The notes below the pieces were generated by a model. That model saw only the letters and a list, made by a program, of their open reading frames with translations. It did not search any database and was not told the DNA's origin. From JADJLQ01 sp038251405 (GTDB taxonomy: Bacteria > Bacteroidota > Bacteroidia > Chitinophagales > Saprospiraceae), in contig JBBSBH010000003.1 in assembly GCA_038251405.1 (NCBI GenBank), positions 1 through 64,000 of the forward strand: a DNA stretch of 64,000 nt, given 5' to 3'. Both the position numbers and the translations under genes were made by a program. How positions within the stretch are numbered: the first letter of the stretch is position 1; the number at the start of each line of letters is the position of its first letter. Positions 16,441-25,733 of this stretch are shown in pieces.

Positions 16441-17055
16441 TTATGCCCTACGATAGATATAGTGTAAATGAATTTGCCATATCAGGAGCAAGACCAAACT
16501 TAATTTTTGTGTGACCGCCAGTAAATCAAAAAATATATGGCTTTGGTAAATTAAATAAGTTACCCCACAGCATGACAGACCTGTAACCCCCCAAAATATA
16601 TTCCAATATTTTTTTTGCAAATACAAGTGATAAAATGCAGGACAAAATGCAATAGTGCCTAAAATGCCGGCCCAATTGATAAGTACATCATGGTATGAAG
16701 TGAAAATAAATGGAGCAAGAAGCATTCCTGCAATCCCTGACCAAATAATTAAATTTTTTACCGGATTTTCCAATCTCAGATACCGGGGAATTGCTAAAAA
16801 AGTGATGATGAAACTCAGTGCGAGCAAAAAAGATCCTGATATGGCAAGGATATAGGTCGGGTTAGGCTCTCCATTTATTCCTTTGGGATTAAGCAGATTA
16901 CACAAATAATTTTCTTTGAAATGAAAGCCTTTCGTGGCAATATCGTTAGGCGTGCCACCAGGATAATTTATAATCGATATTGAAAACAAAATGAAGAAAC
17001 CAGCTGTGGTCAGAATGAATAGTTTTCTGGTCCACTGATTATTAATTTGTGTCAC
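16441..17055 (-). CDS. DUF998-like multi-pass membrane protein
   Basis: A 204-residue integral membrane protein with about six hydrophobic helices (near residues 12-32, 68-90, 99-118, 125-145, 151-170 and 175-198). The loop NYLCNLLNPKGINGEPNP after helix 1 resembles the extracellular loop of DUF998/Frag1-like proteins. No catalytic residues are recognisable and the function is unknown. It is the last gene of a three-gene unit with the DUF6438-like lipoprotein (16 bases upstream) and the M43 peptidase. Confidence 0.6.
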   Translation of the reverse strand: MTQINNQWTRKLFILTTAGFFILFSISIINYPGGTPNDIATKGFHFKENYLCNLLNPKGINGEPNPTYILAISGSFLLALSFIITFLAIPRYLRLENPVKNLIIWSGIAGMLLAPFIFTSYHDVLINWAGILGTIAFCPAFYHLYLQKKYWNIFWGVTGLSCCGVTYLIYQSHIFFDLLAVTQKLSLVLLLIWQIHLHYIYRRA

Positions 17056-17070
17056 ACCTTGAAATGAAGA

Positions 17071-17772
17071 TTATCTGTTAGTATCTACCGCTCTATTCAA
17101 TTGAGCATTTTGAATGCTAGAGTCATTCCTTAAAGCATCTAATAAAATATCTACTTCACTATTTTCCACCAGAGCTGAGACCACCCAGGATAGATTTGAA
17201 TTTGGATTGAGTCTTTTGCCTAACATCAGATTGTATTTGTCGTATCTTTTTAAGAGTTCACTTAGTTTTGATCCATCTCTAAGTTCAATGATATATTCTT
17301 GTTTTTGTCTGTTGTCCTGGTATTTTTCCCAGTGAACACTATTTACCACCAAATCATCAAGACTATCAGTAAATTTTTGCAAGGCAGCCGGAAATTGAAA
17401 ATTTGTAATTATGGCCTTTACCTTTTCTCCTTCATGGTAAGTAATCTTTGTCCCGGGTGCATCTGCTACAGATTCTTTATACTCATCATTCATAGATAAA
17501 AGGTTCAGATTTTTTAAATCGGCTTTCAGCCTTTTCATGTTGGATTTACTTAATGTTTGTATATAATTTCCAGAAAGCGTAAGGTTGTTTTTTGCATTTA
17601 ATTTCATTAAACCATTTTGATAGATAGCCAGATCATATACAGGACAATATCCAAAACAAGGAGTTTTAGACATTTCAAATAATATATCGGTCTCTTTGTC
17701 CGCTGTTAGTTTTTTTGTGCTGCACTCCGTCAGAAATATTATAGATACTATCAAGGTGAAATATATTTTCAT
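17071..17772 (-). CDS. DUF6438-like lipoprotein
   Basis: A 233-residue lipoprotein; the lipobox LTEC places the lipidated Cys at residue 17. The segment MSKTPCFGYCPVYDLAIYQNG is the hallmark of DUF6438, whose paired Cys residues and aromatic strand are conserved in Bacteroidota. The C-terminal part (about 155-230) resembles helical repeat sequence. Function unknown. It begins two bases after the stop codon of the M43 peptidase gene, so it is cotranscribed with it. Confidence 0.65.
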   Translation of the reverse strand: MKIYFTLIVSIIFLTECSTKKLTADKETDILFEMSKTPCFGYCPVYDLAIYQNGLMKLNAKNNLTLSGNYIQTLSKSNMKRLKADLKNLNLLSMNDEYKESVADAPGTKITYHEGEKVKAIITNFQFPAALQKFTDSLDDLVVNSVHWEKYQDNRQKQEYIIELRDGSKLSELLKRYDKYNLMLGKRLNPNSNLSWVVSALVENSEVDILLDALRNDSSIQNAQLNRAVDTNR

Positions 17773-17774
17773 GG

Positions 17775-18992
17775 TTAAGTTTTCAAAAATTTTATTACTC
17801 TATGTTCTTTATTATAACGAAAATATAAAAAGTAAATTCCAGTAGGCCAGTCTTTAATAGTTATTTCGTATTTGGGCAAAATGAAAATTTCCCCTGAAAC
17901 CATTTTTTGACCAGAAATGGAAGCTATCAAATAAGTTATGGGTTCACTCAGAGTTGATTTTGATTCTATGAGTAGATTATTATGGCTATTCCTGGCAATG
18001 ATCGTATTGAGCATGGGAGTCTCTACATCAAGTGTACAAAGATCACTATTGGTCAGAAGCCCTGGTCGTTCATTTTTCAAAATTGAATTCATGAGTGTCG
18101 CTTGATCCTTGGAGAAAAAGTACATGCAGCGGTCATCCACAAAGTCCATAAAATTCATAAACATATTATTATTACCACAGGACTTCTGAGGGGAGGACGG
18201 GCATCCAAAATAGGGGCCCAATTGTGCTGGCGTATCAGCCAGGCCATCATCTTCATCACAGTCGCCAATTTTTTGCCCCCAGAGATGTTTAAGTCCCAAA
18301 TAATGACCCATTTCGTGCACTAGAGTTCTACCCAATAAGTTTTTATCAGGGTCTGCTATAAAAGCATCCGGATCGATTACAATACCATCTTCATCTTTAG
18401 ATTTCACCATCCCTCCGATAGAGCTTCGGCCAAATATATTTTCGAGATTTCCCACCCAGATATTGATATAATGTTCTGGATCCCAGGCATCTGACCCTCC
18501 TAAAGAGCTATGGTTAATAAAAAACTTGTCTGCATTATCCTTTTGAGAACCAATGGTTTCATTTGAAGTCTTCACCCTGATGATTCCTGAGCTTTTCTTT
18601 CCATCAGGCCCTTTGGTTGCTAAACAAAACCGGAAAGATGGATTGCCGATCAATTTTGCGAATTCCTTAGGTACTCCCCGATTATTGATCAGGGAATTAT
18701 TAAAGTCGATATTTAGTCTTTCCATTTGATGTTGAATGGCTAGCTCACTTAGGTTTTCCTCGGGCTTGTTCCAGACAATATGAACTACTACAGGAAGTAT
18801 AATAGGAGATCTTGACTCCAGTTGAATATTTTTTTTATTTAAAGTGTTGGTAAAACTTAGTCCGCGATAGTATTCATCTGTTCCACATTTTATGGGTTGG
18901 CAATTTCCATTAGACGCAATACTAATGACAATACAAATTGTCAAAACTATAGACTTGAAAGGATTATGTATTTTGTCTAGAAGTCGAAACAT
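17775..18992 (-). CDS. Secreted M43 (pappalysin-like) zinc metalloprotease with T9SS sorting domain
   Basis: A 405-residue secreted endopeptidase. After an N-terminal signal region comes a mature domain with the metzincin zinc site HEMGHYLGLKHLWG (HExxHxxGxxH, about residue 227) and the downstream Met-turn region MNFMDFVDDRCMYFF. Paired Cys residues in DCDEDD, FGCPSS and KSCGNN are typical of ulilysin-like M43B enzymes. The last 75 residues form a T9SS type A sorting domain, ending WPTGIYFLYFRYNKEHRVIKFLKT in short. It is the first gene of a tight unit with the DUF6438-like lipoprotein and the membrane protein. Confidence 0.85.
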   Translation of the reverse strand: MFRLLDKIHNPFKSIVLTICIVISIASNGNCQPIKCGTDEYYRGLSFTNTLNKKNIQLESRSPIILPVVVHIVWNKPEENLSELAIQHQMERLNIDFNNSLINNRGVPKEFAKLIGNPSFRFCLATKGPDGKKSSGIIRVKTSNETIGSQKDNADKFFINHSSLGGSDAWDPEHYINIWVGNLENIFGRSSIGGMVKSKDEDGIVIDPDAFIADPDKNLLGRTLVHEMGHYLGLKHLWGQKIGDCDEDDGLADTPAQLGPYFGCPSSPQKSCGNNNMFMNFMDFVDDRCMYFFSKDQATLMNSILKNERPGLLTNSDLCTLDVETPMLNTIIARNSHNNLLIESKSTLSEPITYLIASISGQKMVSGEIFILPKYEITIKDWPTGIYFLYFRYNKEHRVIKFLKT

Positions 18993-19070
18993 TCCAAATC
19001 AAAGATAACTCCTAAAATACTGAAATCAATAGCTCCTTTCTGCTGGGGTAATACCTCAGGTTATTCTTGT

Positions 19071-19196
19071 TTAGATATGCACATTTTTACCTGATGCTAT
19101 CACCAGGTTCATTGCCCAATCTTTGATATTTCCATCCTTTAAGGTTTCATTGGAATACCAAATTTCTTTACCGGAACAAAATTTATTCAGCACCAT
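19071..19196 (-). pseudogene. Short coding-like ORF, possible gene remnant
   Basis: A 41-codon frame from ATG at 19196 to TAA at 19071 in the gap between the M43 peptidase and the ATPase gene. The encoded MVLNKFCSGKEIWYSNETLK is followed by DGNIKDWAMNLVIASGKN, which has balanced coding-like composition. I do not recognise a family; it looks like the end of a longer protein whose 5' part is gone. The rest of the gap (18993-19286) holds only the promoter of the next gene. Confidence 0.3.
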
Positions 19197-19262
19197 TTAT
19201 CGGAATAGGATTTGAGTGAAACTAAGCACTGGAAGATTTATTTTCTAGTACAATTATTTAAA

Positions 19263-19270
19263 TAGATTTG
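19263..19270 (+). promoter_or_regulatory. Promoter -7 box for the twin ATPase gene
   Basis: TAGATTTG fits TAnnTTTG exactly and lies 16 bases before the ATG at 19287, predicting a leader of about 10 bases. Confidence 0.5.
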
Positions 19271-19286
19271 TGAAGATTAAGATAGC

Positions 19287-20738
19287 ATGATTTCAGTAAA
19301 AAATATATTAGCAGTAAAAGGACTTTCGATAGTGCGACAGGATACTATAATTCTTAACCAAATTAGTTTCGAATTAGGTAAGGAAAGCCACCTGGCTATC
19401 CTGGGAAATACAGGAAGCGGAAAAACTACTTTAGCGAAGGCATTATCTAATAAAATATTTTTTAATGGCTCAGTGGTTTTTGCTAATGAAGTGTCAGGAA
19501 ATATAGTATTGGTGGAGCAGCAACACCATTTCAGGAATCGTCAAAATACCTCTGATCTGTATTATCAACAGCGTTACAATTCATTTGATTCAGAAGAAAC
19601 CATCACGGTAAAGGAAGTATTGGGCGACTCGAAGGAGGTACCGGAGATGCTTCACAAAATGAATATTTATCACTTACTGGAAAAGCCATTGATTCAGCTA
19701 TCCAATGGGGAAAATAAAAAGCTTCAGATAGTAAAAGCATTGATCCATCATCCAACGACTTTAATATTAGATCAGCCATTTATTGGACTTGATGTAAATA
19801 CACGGGAGGAAGTGCATCATTTCATTAATGCCCTGGCAAAAGAGGGTATCCTGATCATTTTGATAACATCTCATCGAGAAATCCCTGATTGCATCACCCA
19901 TATTCTTTCGCTCGAGGCTGGCTCAATAAAATATTTTTTACCAAAACAAGAATATTTTAAAATGGATTTAATTCAACCTATTTCAAATAAAGCGATGGGA
20001 TATGCCCCACCATTTCAATTAAATGATGATCGATCCATTGATTTTAAAATAGCTATTAGGTTGGAGGATGTCAATATTAGCTACGGCTCTACAAAGATCT
20101 TAAAATCAATAAATTGGGAGGTTAAAAGAGGGGAGTGCTGGTTACTTCAGGGGGAGAATGGAGCTGGAAAATCTACCCTGCTTAGTTTGCTTACAGGTGA
20201 TAATCCCCAAGCTTATGCAAACAATATAGTTTTATTCGATAAGCCAAGAGGATCAGGTGAGAGCATTTGGGATATAAAAAAGAATATTGGATATCTGTCG
20301 CCGGAGTTACATGTTTTTTTTGAAAAAGATATTACAGTAATCCAGGCGCTTGGTTCAGGTTTTTTTGATTCAATAGGTCTATTTAGAAAGCTAAGCTTAA
20401 AACAAAGAGAAGCAATAGATGAATGGATCCATTTTATAGAGTTGACCACTATCTGTGAAAAAAAATTTTACGAATTATCGATTGGACAGCAAAGAATGGT
20501 GCTCCTGGTACGTGCACTGATTAAGAATCCACCGCTATTAATATTAGATGAGCCTTGCCAGGGCATTGATGAAAGTACCAAAACTAAAATGATCAGACTG
20601 GTAGATTATTTGTGTAAATCGGATAATAAAACCCTTATCTATGTAACTCATGTAGATAGGGAACGACCTACTTGTATCGATCATATTATGAAATTGAAAG
20701 ATGGAAAAGGGATAACAAGCGAAATCTTAGCTCCATAG
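19287..20738 (+). CDS. Twin ATP-binding cassette protein, ModF-like
   Basis: A soluble protein of 483 residues with two ABC ATPase domains. Domain 1 (about 8-215) has Walker A GNTGSGKTT, signature LSNGENKKLQI and Walker B TLILDQP; domain 2 (about 255-480) has Walker A GENGAGKST, signature LSIGQQRMVLL and Walker B LLILDEP. This doubled layout without membrane segments matches ModF/PhrA-like proteins. Domain 1 has Gln in place of the catalytic Glu after Walker B, so it may bind ATP without turning it over well, while domain 2 keeps the Glu. No permease or binding-protein gene is adjacent, so a transport role cannot be assumed. The next gene starts 48 bases downstream. Confidence 0.8.
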   Translation: MISVKNILAVKGLSIVRQDTIILNQISFELGKESHLAILGNTGSGKTTLAKALSNKIFFNGSVVFANEVSGNIVLVEQQHHFRNRQNTSDLYYQQRYNSFDSEETITVKEVLGDSKEVPEMLHKMNIYHLLEKPLIQLSNGENKKLQIVKALIHHPTTLILDQPFIGLDVNTREEVHHFINALAKEGILIILITSHREIPDCITHILSLEAGSIKYFLPKQEYFKMDLIQPISNKAMGYAPPFQLNDDRSIDFKIAIRLEDVNISYGSTKILKSINWEVKRGECWLLQGENGAGKSTLLSLLTGDNPQAYANNIVLFDKPRGSGESIWDIKKNIGYLSPELHVFFEKDITVIQALGSGFFDSIGLFRKLSLKQREAIDEWIHFIELTTICEKKFYELSIGQQRMVLLVRALIKNPPLLILDEPCQGIDESTKTKMIRLVDYLCKSDNKTLIYVTHVDRERPTCIDHIMKLKDGKGITSEILAP

Positions 20739-20786
20739 TCTCAAAAGCTAGTATTTTAGCGGATCAGAGTCAATGATGCAGAAAAT

Positions 20787-22013
20787 ATGATCCAGGAAAT
20801 TCCTCTATTGATATCAGGTTTTGAAAAGCCATTTATCTTAAATATAGATGATCAAATTTCTACTTTTAATGAATGCTTAGCTTCATTTCCGAGGAAAACG
20901 GAATTGCTATCTACTGAATTTTTACACACTATTGAAACCTGTCCACCGGAAGGATTAAAACCGTTTTATGCCTCTTTGCAAAGTGCTGATGGTAAACATA
21001 TTGGATTTTTCCTTTTTCAAATAAAATACTTTAAAGCGAATCAAAGTATAAAGTCATTGGATCAGGAAGATATTTTTTGTCGGATTCACAAGAAACTAAA
21101 ATCATTAGTTGCTAACCTGGTTGAGTTCAACACACTGGTTTGCGGTAATTTATTATTGACGGGTCCCTATGGTTATGTAATAAAGGATGAATACAGAAAT
21201 CAATTAAGCCTCATTTATCAATATGTAATAGAAGAAGTTCAAGGTTGGCTTAGAGCAAAAGGTACGGATACCAATGTAATTTTGGTAAAGGATTTTTTCG
21301 ATTATCAAAAACCTTTGGAGGAAAGTACTTTTCATTCATTTTCCATTCAACCTAATATGATCATGGAATTGAAGCCCGAATGGCAAAATTTTAATGATTA
21401 TTTGGAGGCTTTGCATTCCAAATATCGTATTCGGGTAAGGCGAGCCATTAAAGCTGCTGACAAAGTCATCAAGAAGGAATTAAGCCTGGAGGAAATTACT
21501 CTTTTAAACGATGACATCTATAAATTGTATAAGCAAACTGCAACCCATGCGGAGTTTAATTTGCTCGATTTTCACCCTAATTATTTTAGTGAGTTAAAGA
21601 AAAATTTGAAAGATAGTGTTGAGTATCATTCGTATTGGATGAATGGAAAAATTGTAGCTTTCTTTACTTTGATAAGGGATGGTATGGAATTGGAAGCCCA
21701 TTTCCTGGGTATTGACGAAACACTTAATAAAAAGAATCAATTATATCTTAATATTTTGTTTGATATCATTCGAATAGGCATTGATAATCAAATGAGCGTG
21801 ATACGGTTTTCTCGAACTGCCATTGAAATAAAAAGCAGTGTAGGCGCGATCCCCAATTTAATGACATGCTATATTAAGCATAGGAAAGTAATCAATAATA
21901 CCTTCGTACCTTATCTATTGGATTTTCTCAATCAGAAGAATGACTATGTTATCAGGCATCCTTTCAAAACAAGCGAAGATATTTTACTCCCAGTGGCAGA
22001 CTTTCAGGATTAG
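20787..22013 (+). CDS. FemAB/GNAT-like acyltransferase-fold protein
   Basis: A 408-residue protein with a GNAT-like core resembling the FemAB or peptidogalycan biosynthesis group (Acetyltransf_6). The segment YLEALHSKYRIRVRRAIKAA (about 205) and HSYWMNGKIVAFFTLIRDGMELEAHFLG (given here in parts: WMNGKIVAFF, ELEAHFLG) are the usual strand-helix signatures of that fold. There is no signal peptide or membrane helix. The substrate is unknown. It lies 48 bases after the twin ATPase gene and is probably cotranscribed. Confidence 0.6.
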   Translation: MIQEIPLLISGFEKPFILNIDDQISTFNECLASFPRKTELLSTEFLHTIETCPPEGLKPFYASLQSADGKHIGFFLFQIKYFKANQSIKSLDQEDIFCRIHKKLKSLVANLVEFNTLVCGNLLLTGPYGYVIKDEYRNQLSLIYQYVIEEVQGWLRAKGTDTNVILVKDFFDYQKPLEESTFHSFSIQPNMIMELKPEWQNFNDYLEALHSKYRIRVRRAIKAADKVIKKELSLEEITLLNDDIYKLYKQTATHAEFNLLDFHPNYFSELKKNLKDSVEYHSYWMNGKIVAFFTLIRDGMELEAHFLGIDETLNKKNQLYLNILFDIIRIGIDNQMSVIRFSRTAIEIKSSVGAIPNLMTCYIKHRKVINNTFVPYLLDFLNQKNDYVIRHPFKTSEDILLPVADFQD

Positions 22014-22019
22014 TTTTTG

Positions 22020-22343
22020 CTAGTAATGGAGTTTTAAATAGGCCTGATGCAACGTATTTATTTGAGCGAGAATCTCGCCATTGTCGAGATTAGAAAAATC
22101 AATCGATCGGGTCTGTGCTACATAGGATATCGTTTCTGATGTAGCTTGACTTTGATACAACCAAATCACTGAAATAGCCACCGTGCCTGCTAAGCTGGCA
22201 GCAATAGCCCATACCTTCAGGCTTCTAAATGAAAATGTATGCTTCCTTGACAATTTGGATTCTAATCTATCCCATGCATTTTCAGATGGCTTTACTAAGA
22301 TCTCTCCAGATTTTTCTCTAAATATGGATTCCAGGTTACTCAT
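22020..22343 (-). CDS. Small single-pass membrane protein, likely anti-sigma partner
   Basis: A 107-residue protein: a cytosolic N-terminal stretch (MSNLESIFREKSGEILVKPS, then WDRLESKL), one membrane helix near residues 43-62 and a short outer tail. Small proteins with this layout directly downstream of ECF sigma factors are common in Bacteroidota and are taken as anti-sigma factors. The start overlaps the end of the sigma gene by eight bases, indicating translational coupling. The partner role is inferred from position. Confidence 0.6.
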   Translation of the reverse strand: MSNLESIFREKSGEILVKPSENAWDRLESKLSRKHTFSFRSLKVWAIAASLAGTVAISVIWLYQSQATSETISYVAQTRSIDFSNLDNGEILAQINTLHQAYLKLHY

Positions 22344-22908
22344 TTAATTTATTGTTTTTTGGTATTTTAATATGATTAGATTCGATTAATTGTTTTAGTT
22401 TTTTTTTGGCCAATATCAGTTGGGATTTTGATGTATTAATGCTTATACCTAGTTTTTCTGCTATCTCTCTATGCTTAAATTCTTCTATCACATATAAGTT
22501 GAAAACTGTTTTATATCCACCTGGTAATTGATCAAGCAATTGAAGCACTTCAGCTGGTTCCAATTCAAAATTTTCAAGTTCTTCATTTTCATCTGCAATA
22601 GGCATTTTCTCATTCATTTCTACCATAGCCAATCTTTTTTTTCTAAGCCACATCAGGGCTTCGTTGACCATTATTTTTTTCATCCAACCTTCAAAACTCC
22701 CCCTACCATCGAATTGATGTATATTATTCAAAACTTTATAAAATCCCTCTATCATTACATCCTCCGCATCATTATGCTGAAGAATATATCTTCTGCAAAT
22801 ACCGAACATCAGTCCTGCATATTTATCATACAACAACTTCTGTGACCCGGGATCGCCTTCGCGACATCCTCTTATTACCAGGTCTATATCAAAAGCATGC
22901 GATTTAAT
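22336..22908 (-). CDS. ECF-type RNA polymerase sigma factor, apparent ATT start
   Basis: An ECF sigma factor. Region 2 includes LLYDKYAGLMFGICRRYI and EDVMIEGFYKVLNNI with the -10-binding helix; region 4 is FKHREIAEKLGISINTSKSQ, the helix-turn-helix for the -35. The first ATG/GTG/TTG-type start in frame is TTG at 22836, but this would cut off the first helix of region 2. The same frame stays open upstream to 22917 and encodes DIDLVIRGCREGDPGSQK, the canonical ECF N-terminus. Only non-standard codons precede it; ATT at 22906-22908 gives a normal 190-residue protein and is used here. The downstream overlapping gene is the likely anti-sigma factor. Confidence 0.75.
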   Translation of the reverse strand: MKSHAFDIDLVIRGCREGDPGSQKLLYDKYAGLMFGICRRYILQHNDAEDVMIEGFYKVLNNIHQFDGRGSFEGWMKKIMVNEALMWLRKKRLAMVEMNEKMPIADENEELENFELEPAEVLQLLDQLPGGYKTVFNLYVIEEFKHREIAEKLGISINTSKSQLILAKKKLKQLIESNHIKIPKNNKLNE

Positions 22909-22992
22909 GATATTTTTTTATTAAAGATGCAAAAATTACTGCTTTTGGTGTTTCCTTCCTTCTCTTAAAATAGAAGTGTTCTGTTAAGAACT

Positions 22993-23000
22993 TATCTTTG
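22993..23000 (+). promoter_or_regulatory. Promoter -7 box for valS
   Basis: TATCTTTG is a perfect TAnnTTTG element ending six bases before the valS ATG at 23007, so transcription should start at or within a base or two of the start codon. Confidence 0.6.
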
Positions 23001-23006
23001 CACACT

Positions 23007-25649
23007 ATGGAAATTGGTTCGAGATATCAACCTTCAGAAATTGAAGATAAATGGTACCAGCATTGGAAAGAGTCGGGTTATTTTTATTCGAAACCGGATG
23101 ATAGAGAGCCATTTAGTGTCGTGATTCCTCCACCTAATGTAACCGGGGTCTTACACATGGGCCATATTCTCAATAATACGATCCAGGATGCTTTAGTACG
23201 CAAAGCCAGGATGGAAGGAAAAAATGCTTGTTGGGTTCCTGGCACAGATCACGCCTCTATAGCTACGGAAGCAAAAGTAGTGCGATGGCTACGGGATGAA
23301 AAGAAGTTAAAGAAAGGCGATTTATCCCGGGAGCAGTTCATGGACTATGCGTGGCAATGGACCGAGAAGTATGGTGGGATCATTTTGCATCAACTGGAAA
23401 AATTAGGCGCTAGTTGTGATTGGAAAAGGACAGCTTTTACCATGGATGAAACTCGCAGCGATGCTGTATATAAAGTTTTTGTCGATCTTTTTAGGAAAGG
23501 CAAATTATACCGCGATTATCGTATGGTAAATTGGGATCCTGAGGCTAAGACCGTTTTAAGTAATGAAGAAGTAATCTATGGCGAAGAGCATTCAACGCTT
23601 TATTACGTATCCTATCCTATAGAAGGCAGACCGGGTAAATTCATCACGATTGCTACCCAGCGTCCTGAGACCATCATGGGTGATACCGCAGTAGCAGTAA
23701 ATCCAAATGATCCCAAATACCTGGATTTGAAAGGCTGTCATGCTATTATTCCATTTGTAAATAGAATAGTGCCCATCATATTTGATGAATATGTGGATCC
23801 GGCTTTTGGAACAGGGGCTTTGAAAGTAACTCCTGCTCACGATATGAATGATTATGAATTAGGTAAAAAATACAAACTGGAAGTCATAGATACCTTAAAT
23901 GAAGACGGAACTTTAAGTGAAGCGGCAAAATTTTTTGTAGGAATTGATCGATTTGAAGCCAGGAAACAAGTAGTAGAAGCCTTAAAAGAGATGGGTAGCC
24001 TGATCAAAACAGAAGACTATAAAACGAATATTGGAAGATCGGAGCGAACCCAGGCCGTAGTCGAACCCCGCCTTTCACTACAGTGGTTTGTAGATATGAA
24101 AAAACTTTCAGTACCGGCGCTCAAAGCCGTAATGGAAGATGATATATTGTTCATACCGGAGAAATATAAAAATGTATACCGGCACTGGATGGAGAATATC
24201 AGGGACTGGTGCATCTCCCGACAATTATGGTGGGGTCATCAAATTCCGGCTTGGTATTTACCAGGCTCTGATACTCCTTATGTGGGCGAGTCTATTGAAG
24301 AAGCTTTAGAAATTGCAAAGAAAGAAACAGGAAGATCAAACCTGGAAATCACTGATTTAAGGCGAGATGAAGATGTGCTCGATACCTGGTTTTCCAGCTG
24401 GCTATGGCCAATTTCTGTATTTGACGGATTTAAATCAAAAGAAGAGCTTGACTACTATTATCCTACTTCTGTTTTAGTAACTGGATGGGATATTATATTC
24501 CTTTGGGTGGCTCGGATGATCATGAGTGGCTACGAGTGGCAGCATCAATTACCATTTAAGACCGTTTATTTTACCGGGATGGTAAGGGATAAGCAAAAAA
24601 GAAAAATGAGTAAATCACTGGGTAATAGCCCCGATTGTTTAAAACTCATTGAAGACTATGGAGCTGATGCGGTGAGATATGGAATACTGGCGTCATCCCC
24701 TGCAGGAGGAGACTTGTTATTTGATGAAAAATTGTGCGAAGTAGGTCGTAATTTTTGTAATAAAATCTGGAATGCAACCAGGTTGATAAAGGGCTGGCAA
24801 ACCCACGAGGAAGCCGTAATTACTCCTGTACAGACCCTGGCTATGCAATCATTTCAACATAAATGGAATAAATGCAAGACTGGTTTTAATGAAGATATCA
24901 CCAACTTTAGACTGTCTGAAGCGCTGACCACTATGTACTCATTTGTATGGGACGATTTCTGCTCATGGTATCTCGAAATGATAAAGCCAGAGCAAAGCCA
25001 AGCCATTTCACCAGCTGTGTTAGATCAGAGCATCTCCTATTTTGAAGAGATTTTATCTTCTCTTCATCCATTTTTACCTTTTGTCACTGAAGAACTGTGG
25101 CATCAGTTAAAAGAAAGAAAACTTTATGATGATTGCATGATGTCCCCTTATCCAGGTGCCATGAATTTCGATAATGAAAAAATTAACTCCTTTATTGAAT
25201 TGCAGGAATTAATAAGGTCCATCCGGGAAGTGAGAAACAAAAATGGGGTAGGGATGAAGGAGGCTTTAGAGCTAAAAATATTTGTTGCTGATGAAAATGT
25301 TCCTTTATTTGAGGATAATTATAGTCACCAATTTGTATCTAAATTTGGAAATCTAAGCTCGATAGCATCCGTTACTGAAGAAGTGCCATCGTCAGTTTCA
25401 TTTATATCTGGAACAACTAAATATTTCATTCCACTGGATATAAAGATCGATAAAGAGGCAGAAAAAAGTCGGTTAGCATCTGAACTAAAATATGCAAAAG
25501 GATTTATAGAAAGCATCAATAAAAAACTTGAAAATGAACGCTTCGTTCAAAATGCAAAACCAGAAGTGATTGAGAATGAGCGTAAAAAACTTGCTGATGG
25601 ATTGGAAAGGTTGCAAGGTATTCAAGCCAGCCTGGAAGCATTTGATTAG
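23007..25649 (+). CDS. valS: Valyl-tRNA synthetase
   Basis: Charges tRNA-Val. The class I ATP-binding HIGH-type motif is PPPNVTGVLHMGHIL (about residue 45) and the KMSKS loop is KRKMSKSLGNS (about 535). The editing domain lies between, with TQRPETIMGDTAV, and the C-terminus has the coiled-coil arm typical of ValRS (last 65 residues, ending LERLQGIQASLEAFD). At 880 residues it has the usual bacterial length. The ATG at 23007 is chosen over the in-frame TTG at 22998, which lies in the promoter box. Confidence 0.96.
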   Translation: MEIGSRYQPSEIEDKWYQHWKESGYFYSKPDDREPFSVVIPPPNVTGVLHMGHILNNTIQDALVRKARMEGKNACWVPGTDHASIATEAKVVRWLRDEKKLKKGDLSREQFMDYAWQWTEKYGGIILHQLEKLGASCDWKRTAFTMDETRSDAVYKVFVDLFRKGKLYRDYRMVNWDPEAKTVLSNEEVIYGEEHSTLYYVSYPIEGRPGKFITIATQRPETIMGDTAVAVNPNDPKYLDLKGCHAIIPFVNRIVPIIFDEYVDPAFGTGALKVTPAHDMNDYELGKKYKLEVIDTLNEDGTLSEAAKFFVGIDRFEARKQVVEALKEMGSLIKTEDYKTNIGRSERTQAVVEPRLSLQWFVDMKKLSVPALKAVMEDDILFIPEKYKNVYRHWMENIRDWCISRQLWWGHQIPAWYLPGSDTPYVGESIEEALEIAKKETGRSNLEITDLRRDEDVLDTWFSSWLWPISVFDGFKSKEELDYYYPTSVLVTGWDIIFLWVARMIMSGYEWQHQLPFKTVYFTGMVRDKQKRKMSKSLGNSPDCLKLIEDYGADAVRYGILASSPAGGDLLFDEKLCEVGRNFCNKIWNATRLIKGWQTHEEAVITPVQTLAMQSFQHKWNKCKTGFNEDITNFRLSEALTTMYSFVWDDFCSWYLEMIKPEQSQAISPAVLDQSISYFEEILSSLHPFLPFVTEELWHQLKERKLYDDCMMSPYPGAMNFDNEKINSFIELQELIRSIREVRNKNGVGMKEALELKIFVADENVPLFEDNYSHQFVSKFGNLSSIASVTEEVPSSVSFISGTTKYFIPLDIKIDKEAEKSRLASELKYAKGFIESINKKLENERFVQNAKPEVIENERKKLADGLERLQGIQASLEAFD

Positions 25650-25733
25650 TTCAAAACATAAAGTAACTTTTTAACTTTTTACTCGTTGTAATAACTGTAA
25701 TAATTGATCAAACTTCTTTTTCTTTGCGGTCGA

